This document shows positions 57,301 through 64,000 of a stretch of 64,000 bases of DNA, in pieces; the stretch's first letter is position 1; every line of letters starts with the position of its first letter. The position numbers were made by a program, and so were the translations under genes. Source of the stretch: Ampelocalamus luodianensis (Eukaryota; Streptophyta; Magnoliopsida; Poales; Poaceae); NCBI GenBank assembly GCA_036346255.1, contig CM070618.1, forward strand, positions 64,518,256 through 64,582,255. The letters run 5' to 3'. The notes beneath the pieces are model-generated. The model did no database searches and was not told the DNA's origin. It saw only the letters and a list, made by a program, of their open reading frames with translations.

Positions 57301-57560
57301 CGTTTTTCTCCCTTGTAGAGAGCCGTGGAGCAAGTCGCTACGATTTGCGAATACAATCAGCAACTTGTCAAATTACGACAAGCGAAGGAAGTGCTCTGCG
57401 AGCAAGCAGAGAGGTGGTGAGTAACTGATTCTCATAATCGTATCGCAAATCGATCACTTACTCAATACTCGTAGACGATTGTCGTAGAAAAACTTACGAC
57501 TCAATACTGGTCGTAGAAAGACTTACGACCGGATATAATCGTAGAAAAACTTACGATCAT
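54061..57560. repeat. Dispersed hairpin repeat family (cgtagaaaaacttacg)
   Basis: At least a dozen copies of a 20-26 bp inverted repeat of the form NNcgta-g-loop-c-tacgNN. Clusters lie at 54066-54235 (six copies), 54510-54535, 55885-56042 (about five) and 57484-57560 (three). Arms include taatcgta/tacgatta, agtcgta/tacgact, ggtcgta/tacgacc and gtggttgta/tacgaccac. The inner core is constant while the outer pairs vary together. Copies lie in the LTR, in the region before the antisense gene and in introns of that gene, not in its exons. Confidence 0.88.
54733..54742 (+). promoter_or_regulatory. Putative TATA box of the antisense gene
   Basis: ggttataaaa about 150 bp before the ATG at 54889. 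Confidence 0.5.
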
Positions 57561-57960
57561 TCGTCTATGTATTCATGTCTTTCCTTAACCTTTCAGGTTT
57601 AAGAGTGACGAAAAGACATTAGCTGATTCACTCGACTTCGAGAAAGCCGAGTCGAAAAAGCTAAGGGATAAAGCTGCCGACCTCCTGAAGAAGCTTCAAG
57701 AGGCTAACTCTGCAACTCAGCGGTTGCAGGAAAAAATAAACAGTATGTGTGGCTACGACTGCTTTTGATCTTGATCTCCATCTTCTTAACTTCTCATTCT
57801 TTTGCAGAAAAAGAAGTCGAAAATAAGGCCCTTCAGGCCGAGGTGGGGTCTCTTCGGGTTGAGGTCCAGGAGAAGTCCTTAGTTGTTCGCAAGACCTCCC
57901 GCATTGCGAAAGAGAAAGATCAAGAAATTGAGAAATTAGGTTCTCAATTGACGAGTAAAT
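54889..57960 (+). pseudogene. Antisense gene of a gypsy element (PF04195-type, coiled coil)
   Basis: Plus strand, opposite to the LTR orientation. Exon 1 (54889-55622) encodes about 245 residues starting MSRVVSEWAESEIDDAKIEA, with GLRLPAHPFLTLVLEHFEVE and PNSITMLSVFVYLCEAYLGI, the signature of the putative gypsy-type transposon family (PF04195). Exons 55699-55820 (LPQAEVDVRVRLICEKHP), 56064-56623 and one from 56697 follow in phase. A frame break then comes near 56875. Later pieces at about 57318-57420, 57597-57750 and 57808-57957 encode a Lys/Glu-rich coiled coil. Tat-lineage elements of grasses are known to carry such antisense ORFs between pol and the 3' LTR, which fits the layout. Introns hold the hairpin repeats. 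A role in the element is unknown; the break near 56875 makes this copy probably inactive. Confidence 0.72.
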
Positions 57961-58593
57961 AGAACTTTTCCTGCTACTAAATCATTTTAGATCGTGTCGT
58001 AGCATTCTTCCCTTGGATTTCCCTCCTTTAGCAAAGAACACGGTGAACGACCCACGTGATTCCAAGAAGTTAGCCTTAGCTATTTCAAAGGAAGGAAAGA
58101 CTACAATAGAGTTTCTATGGAGGAAATGTGTTTACCTGTCGATTAAATGTCGGACAATTGTGTAGTCGTGTTTGTCCTTTTGTAGGGAATCTAGGTATAT
58201 TACCATGTTCTGTTTTGGTATAATTACAATTAGAATCTAGTGGTACCTACACAAGTATGCCACCATGATTATTAAACCTAAGTTCGTGTTGCTTATCATG
58301 TACAAATCAACAAGTATAGCCACTAGTGCAACACTTACTCCTGGTTGTAAGGCAAAAGTATGAATTCCTTATCGCGGTGAGACAAAGAATGACTCACATG
58401 TAATCTTTGATGAATTTTGCATTCTCCTTGATGGTTTGCTAGGAGACCACGTGTGGGTCGAGGAAACCTATCGGTGAATTCCTTAATTCGGCTTCAGAAA
58501 TTATTTGTGTGTGTGTGTGTATATATACAAAAGCAAGGAGTTTTATATAACATTTATCGGTATTACACGAACATTGACCGTGATTGTACACAC
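57961..58593. other. Junction between gypsy and CACTA material
   Basis: No gene recognised. A (GT)n/(AT)n microsatellite lies at about 58507-58529. One of the element borders must be here, but I cannot see it. Confidence 0.4.
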
Positions 58594-59358
58594 TTACAGT
58601 GTCCAGCATCGCATGAGTGAGACGTCGAGGGAGTCAAGATTGAAGAGACAGAACAAGTCCTCGAAGGTCACTGTGAAGACATAGTCTTGAGTTTCATGGT
58701 TAAAATAATCCTTCTTGAACTTGACGGTGACACTTGTGCATCGTTGTTCATCCGTCTTGTTGGCCTGTTCTATATACCATATATGCAATCTCGCGCAAGC
58801 CAATCCAAGGGTAGGGTTGTCGTCTAACCTCTCGACCAACGGCTCGCCTAGCACGAATTTTCGAGCAAACGGTAAGAAGGGGATATCAGAACATGAGTCA
58901 ACCGTCTTCAATTTTCCCTTACTGCCTCGCTTTGTAGAGGTCAACTTTACGAGAGTCGACCGAGCACAAGGTGTAGATGCATCTGATGCATTGGGCCCTT
59001 GCCGCTTCGGTGCAGGTAGCTCCGGTGCAATCAGATCCCATAGACTTGGCACAGTTGCAGGATATTCCTGTGAAGTTGACACCGGATCAGCAGGTAGCTC
59101 CAAGCAGATGTCCCTCTTGGGCCACTGGATGAATGTTCCAATGGCTTGATCTAGAGTCATGATCTGGTCGTTTGGGGGAATATACAGCAGGACGACCGTG
59201 AAATTAGCATAAACACCATCCACATTCACTTTTGCGAAACCCGACGTTGGATTTACACCGTGCACCAAAGCCCTAACACCAGATGGATACACCTGGCCCC
59301 AAGCAGCATCTAGGGCAACAGAGGCATATCTCACTTGGAGCTTGCACTTCGTAGCCAC
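58594..59358 (-). pseudogene. En/Spm-associated protein, DUF8039-like end
   Basis: About 254 residues without a stop: KCKLQVRYASVALDAAWGQV, VNPTSGFAKVNVDGVY and LDQAIGTFIQWPKRDICLEL resemble the DUF8039 domain found in the second gene of plant CACTA transposons. The C-terminal part (YVFTVTFEDLFCLFNLDSLD) resembles the segment before the Ulp1-like protease domain in the same genes, which is missing. Called a remnant because of this truncation. Confidence 0.7.
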
Positions 59359-59502
59359 CTACATAATGATACAAAATTATCTACTCCGATAGACATATCA
59401 ATGGATCGAACTTTCCAGAGATAATAATTATTACCTTGATGTCATCGACAGGAAATCTGTCGTCGCCTATTGGGGTAGGGGTAGGGTTGAATGCGCAGCT
59501 AC

Positions 59503-59901
59503 TCAGAAGTTTGGGGGGCTGGCTAGCACAGTAGGGGTAGGGGCTTGCAACTGATTTGGGGCTTGCAACTGATTAAACCTTTCCTCAAAGGTCTCTATTC
59601 GCCGTTGCGTCTCAGCTCTGACGCAATCATCGATCTCATCTCTGAGGGATTCAGTGATCTCATCTTTGAGGGATTCATGAATCTCCTCTTGTAGCTTTGC
59701 ATCGCGATCGGTTTTGGCTCTCTTCCTATTTCGGTACGATTCGGATTCCTCTCGAAATCCATTATTCCATGGAACATAAAGACCAACGCCTCTCGTACGA
59801 CCCGGGTGCTCATTGTTTCCCAGGGCCACGGAGAGTATATCTCTCTCCCTGTTTGCCTGGAATGAGCCTTGGGAAGATTGTGCACTCAGTGTTACCTGCA
59901 A
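59503..59901 (-). pseudogene. En/Spm plant transposase (PF03004-like) C-terminal piece
   Basis: About 132 residues: an SQGSFQANRERDILSVALGN stretch, HPGRTRGVG, then a charged coiled coil with near-repeats (EIHESLKDEITESLRDEIDD) and a QLQAP duplication. This matches the tail of plant transposase (Ptta/En/Spm) proteins of CACTA elements. It lies just upstream of the DUF8039-like exon, in the same orientation, as expected. Confidence 0.7.
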
Positions 59902-61140
59902 TAGCCCGACATGTCATTTCACTTCCTATGAAGTTATAGAGTAATTGCAAACTAGATAGTTCGATATCTTACCAGGTGCCAGGACACTTCTACATCTGCG
60001 GGGTTTGGAAAGGAGATGGTCCCCGAAGACAGGGTAGATAACCTCACCATTACCCAGTTTTGGGCGCGCTCATCAGTAATATTGGCAAATGGTGGGGAGA
60101 CATTCGAACTGTTTGCCTGCTGGTCCTGATCCCTCTATTGCGGGATTTTACTCATATACCCAACGGTGCCCAGTCTGTGGGGGTGCTTGTTTTTTGCCTG
60201 GAGGGCCCTGTGCGCCACACTTTCACTCCTAAAATCATCTGTCATCTTCTTCGCCACAAAGGCTTCCTAGCACTCTTCTAAGAAAGGATACTTGTCGAAG
60301 GGCCTCAAATCCTTCTCCACGTAGTCCTTGACAAGCGTGCTCTTGAAGTTCTTCCACGCTTTGCGTGCCTATAGAAACGCGTGTCGTTGCACCGAACCCT
60401 CGTGTTGTTTCGGGATATCTAACGATTGGAAAATATCCGTCAGCAGCTGACCTTTCTGAACTTTGATCAACTCTTTCCACGAATCCTAGGTGATGTCGAC
60501 CTGTTGCTGTGCAAATATTCCGACCGTTCTCCGGAATGCGGACGCTGCTTAGGGAGGATTGATAGGGCGCCCAGACTCATGGACCTCTGTGATGGTAAAT
60601 CGGCCCGCGGGCCTTTTTGATATTCCTCTTCTTCTACGGCGCTTGGATATTCCAGAGGACGGCGTATCAGACACATGAGGTGACGTTGACGAAGAATGAG
60701 CGGAAGATATCTTCAAAAGAAATAGAAATTCTGACACGCATGAACATATTATTATAAGATTCGATCTCTATATGTATGGAATAATATGCTCTCATAAATG
60801 GTGTATAATTAACATATAGACATGTAAATCATCCAAGTCATTTAATAGGAATAATATGCTCAACACAAATATCATGTGAACAAATAAAATCAGCATAAAG
60901 CTAAGATTTAACATTTTGATATATATTGCTCTCAGATGTAGAGTAAGTACTCCAATAAAGCTTAAGTTCAAACCCGATTATCAAAATAATTTCAGTACAA
61001 GACTATTATCATCACAGAGCATTCATCTCAAGCCTACCACACTACATTGCAATATATTCCAGTAGTAGTATCAAAACAAATACCATATTAATCACTGACT
61101 AGAACAAATACAAATTCCTAAAACAAGTACAACACCTCAT
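59902..61140 (-). other. Decayed 5' part and intron of the CACTA gene
   Basis: Short broken frames (for example around 60235-60730) likely derive from the transposase-like gene, followed by an AT-rich intron-like stretch (60740-61140) that resembles 47509-47650. Confidence 0.45.
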
Positions 61141-61141
61141 A

Positions 61142-61620
61142 CTACTCAGTGTTTGAACCAGATACCAGTGCAATTATCATGAGTCCATGAGGACCATGAC
61201 AGCATGACAGATTATTGATAGAAAGAGTGAGGGAAAGGGACCTTGGGGTCCGCAGCTCGGCATTGGTTACCTTTGGGCGTCGTGGAGAAGGACGAGCAGG
61301 GAGCAGTACCGGAGCAGTAGGGCATCGTCGAAGGGGAGGCACGCCGGGCTTGGGGGAGGAGGAGGCGACGCGTGCTCGGGGGAGGGGAGGAGGCAGCGGG
61401 CTCAGGGGAGGAGGCATGGCGGGCTCGGGGAGGAGGCGGCATCGAGGATAGTAGCGACGAGCTCGGGGGAGGAGTTGCGTCGGGCTCGAGGAGGAGGCGG
61501 CGTCGAGGACGACGGCGGTGGGCTCGGGGGAGTCGCGCTGGGCTCGAGGAGGAATCGCGCCGGGCTCGAGGAGGAGAAACTTAATCATTTGAGTGGGGGG
61601 CGCGGGCAAACCCTAGAGTC
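61142..61620 (-). other. GC-rich first-exon region of the CACTA element
   Basis: Pro/Ser/Arg-rich open frame on the minus strand, with overlapping frames on the plus strand; composition is strongly GC-rich. Position between the subterminal repeats and the gene body fits a CACTA leader or first exon. No domain recognised. Confidence 0.45.
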
Positions 61621-61624
61621 CAAA

Positions 61625-61949
61625 TATAAATAGGGATGGACATCATAGACGATTCTAAATTAGAACCATCTGTGATAAATAATATCATAGACGGTTCCAA
61701 TGAATATCCATCTATGATATATGATGTATCACAGACGGTTCCAATAAATAACCATCTGTGATACATGATATATCACAGACAGTTATTTATTGAAACCGTC
61801 TGTGATATATGATGTATTATAGACGATTTATGCTAAAAAACCGTCTGTGATAGCTTATATATCACAAACGGTTTGTAGATGAAACCGTCTGTGATATATA
61901 ATCACAGACGGTTTGTAGGTGAAACCTTCTGTGATATTATTTTGTATTG
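61625..61949. repeat. CACTA subterminal repeat array and degenerate terminus
   Basis: About ten copies of the motif acagacggtt/aaccgtctgtgat in both orientations, typical of En/Spm subterminal transposase-binding sites. The right end reads tgtgatattattttgtattg; a normal end would read ttgtagtg, so the terminal CACTA appears as CAATA. The element would extend to the left (minus orientation). Confidence 0.8.
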
Positions 61950-62161
61950 GTTAATCTAGTTTTGTTTATTGGTCAGCCTTAGGAAATGCTAGCCATGTGC
62001 CCTCTGAAATAAGCAGAAAACACAATAAGTACATGTATACATCCAATTTACATTCATTTCAGAAACAAGCACATTCATTTCACAATACAAATCAATTAAC
62101 TCAAATGAACTAAAATTAACCATTCAGAATGCACATATATATACACACACACACACACTAT

Positions 62162-62524
62162 TTAATCTTTCAAAATTAGCCCTTCATGATGATTGACACG
62201 TATGTAACTAGTTTCATCACGTTGTTCTTCCTCGACCCTTATGCCATTTCCGAAAGGAGGCAACTCATCAAATTGATTGTATTCTTCCTCGTCCATTACA
62301 TTCTCAACTCCGACAATCCTTCTTTTTCCAGGAAGAACTACGTGGCGCTTCTTATTTGCCTGGTCGGTTACATAGAAGACTTGAACAACTTGGTCAGCGA
62401 GTACGAATGATTCGTCTTTGTATCCAACACGTTCGAGGTCCACGGTAATAACACCGTACTTGTCGACCTTCACCTGTGGGAGATGGATCCAACGGCACCG
62501 AAACAAGGGGATCTTGAAAAGCAC
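62162..62524 (-). pseudogene. CACTA TNPD, DUF4216 region
   Basis: Minus strand: FRCRWIHLPQVKVDKYGVIT, KDESFVLADQVVQVFYVTDQ and KKRHVVLPGKRRIVGVENVM, the DUF4216 domain that follows the tnp2 transposase in plant CACTA elements. It continues the transposase fragment at 62824-63576. Confidence 0.85.
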
Positions 62525-62823
62525 ATAGTCAAGCTCTCATATCTCCTCTATGAGCCCATAGTAGGAGCTCCTCAGCCCATCAGTACTGAACGCATCTATG
62601 CGGACACTGTTGTTCTGGTTAGTGCTCTTTATATCCTGAACTTGCGTATAGAATGTATACCCATTTATGTCGTATCCATGCCATGTCACAACTGTAATGT
62701 TGGCCCTTTTACCAACCATATCAGCATATAACTTGATGTGCTCCTACCGAGTCGCTCCTTCAACCATTGGTTGAACCGACTGTTTTGCTGTCTCATGATC
62801 CAAACATTTGGTCGCTCCAGATT

Positions 62824-63576
62824 CTATTGCCGAAGCACGTCCTTGTGCTGGTCGATATACAGGGACAATTCAGTCATGTGTTGCAAGACCGTGAAATGGG
62901 CTTGCGCATACGCTCTCATCTCTAGAGTGATTGCTTTCCTTTTAATGGTCTCGATACCCTCGAGCCTCCTCTCATGGCAAGATCGGGGCACACCTATCAG
63001 TTCGACCTGAGTCATATAATCGACGCAGAACTCAATGACCTCTTCGGTTGCATAACCTTCGACGATGCTACCCTCCGGTCGAGATCGATTCCGTACATAG
63101 GACTTGAGAATTCCCATGAACCTCTCGAACGGGTACATCCTATGTAGGAACACGGGCCCACACATCTTTATCTTCCTCACAATGTGAACAATGAGATGGA
63201 TCATGATATCAAAAAACGACGGAGGGAAATACATCTCAAGATCACATAGAGTCGTCACCATCTCGTTCTGCAGTGCATCTAGTCCTTGGGGATCGATGAC
63301 CTTCTGAGCAATTGTGTTAAAGAAATAACACAGTCTCATGATTGTCTCTCGGACCTTGATCAGCAAAATACTTATAATTGCAATAGGGAGCATCTGTGTC
63401 ATTAGCACATGACAATCATGAGACTTTATGCCAATTAACTTACAATCTTCCATTGAAACAAGTTTTTTCATGTTGGCGGAGTAACCAGACGAAACTTTCA
63501 CACTATGCAGGCACTGGCTCAGTTCGGTTCTCTCGGCCTTGGACAGAGTGTAACAAGCAGGGGAAGGTACGTTCAT
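62824..63576 (-). pseudogene. CACTA TNPD transposase (tnp2/DUF4218) fragment
   Basis: About 250 residues on the minus strand. SHDCHVLMTQMLPIAI (end of the tnp2 transposase region) is followed by DUF4218: LEMYFPPSFFDIMIHLIVHI, CGPVFLHRMYPFERFMGILK and YVRNRSRPEGSIVEGYATEE. The upstream catalytic part is absent; at about 63590 the sequence changes to gag-like DNA. It belongs to a different CACTA copy from the array ending at 61949. Confidence 0.88.
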
Positions 63577-63689
63577 CCTTTATCGGTCTTTGTCGGTGCT
63601 AACTCAGGTCTGATGCCCGTATCAACCAAGTCAAGTTGTGCATTGACACCATCTTTTGTTTTATCACGAATGCTCAATAAGAGATCAAT

Positions 63690-64000
63690 AAAGCTATCAC
63701 ATACATTCTCCTCACAAATGAAATGTACAAAAAGGACAAAGATGAGCTCAAGGAGATGGCCTCAACTTCAAGCAAAGGAATTCATGCTTTAAAGCTAAAT
63801 ATGATTCAAGTGAAGATGAGTATCAAGATGAGGAAGATGATGATACCGATGAAGAATTGGTCACTCTCATGAACAAAATGAAAGATCTCATGAAGAGACG
63901 TGACTTACATAAGTATTTAAGCACATCTTCAAATACAAAGCACCACAAGATTCTATGGTGCCATAATTGTCAAAAATTGGGACACATTGCTTCAAAGTGT
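63690..64000 (+). pseudogene. Retroelement gag end with zinc knuckle, runs off window
   Basis: Plus strand: KKDKDELKEMASTSSKGIHA, then an apparent one-base deletion near 63796, then KYDSSEDEYQDEEDDDTDEE, a basic stretch and the zinc knuckle CHNCQKLGHIASKC (C-X2-C-X4-H-X4-C) right at the window end. Typical of gag from Copia or gypsy elements of grasses. Pol would lie to the right. Confidence 0.8.

Noticed and set aside
54061..57560. CRISPR-like array
   Set aside because: The repeats are hairpins with irregular spacing, scattered over an LTR and introns in a plant genome; no regular spacers and no cas genes.

Overview
This is plant nuclear DNA, most likely from a grass of the rice genus (Oryza). 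Four host genes carry canonical GT-AG introns: a two-pore channel (TPC1 type), plastid ribosomal protein S20, an E2F dimerization partner (DP) and a small heavy-metal-associated protein. The space between and inside them is filled with grass transposable elements. As I recall, TPC1, S20 and DP are neighbours on rice chromosome 1; this was not checked here. Nothing prokaryotic or viral was seen.

Layout: 1-20670 is TPC1 on the minus strand. Seventeen exons can be placed with every splice phase matching; the last exons lie off the left edge. Its introns hold a probable solo LTR, a Tourist-like MITE (TSD taa), a Copia element with very short LTRs (3741-8430, TSD ctctt), a small non-autonomous LTR element (11351-13024, TSD tgtat) and a gypsy-like LTR fragment. 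Its 5' end carries a 190-bp tandem duplication that copies the start codon into the 5' leader. 21180-28149 is a decayed Copia element (TSD aatac). 29076-31348 is a long-inverted-repeat transposon with an intact-looking two-exon gene for a GRF-type zinc-finger/coiled-coil/membrane-anchor protein, flanked by a 66-67 bp direct repeat of the S20 promoter. S20 follows (about 31500-33103).

33477-40540 is a wreck: a 5'-truncated LINE (14-bp TSD), then an LRR receptor kinase pseudogene cut into two halves that face each other between two inverted LTRs, with Copia remains between them. DP is intact at 40887-43970 (minus). A second truncated LINE (12-bp TSD) lies at 44812-45262 and the HMA/HIPP gene at 46109-46666 (minus). 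47000-52780 holds MITE-like repeats and a 2.5-kb PIF/Harbinger element (TSD tta).

53336-53449 looks like a TATA promoter and first exon whose intron is cut by a Tat/Grande-like gypsy element (3' LTR 53590-54334). That element carries an antisense multi-exon coiled-coil gene (54889-57960). Its LTR and the introns of that gene are studded with about 22-bp hairpins (core cgtagaaaaacttacg) whose outer bases change in a paired way from copy to copy; this is the most unusual pattern in the window. 58594-63590 is En/Spm (CACTA) material from two elements, and the right edge runs into a retroelement gag ending in a zinc knuckle.

Exon maps of TPC1, S20, DP, HMA and the GRF gene come from conceptual translation and splice phase, not from transcripts. 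Transposon family names rest on recognised motifs, not on database searches.
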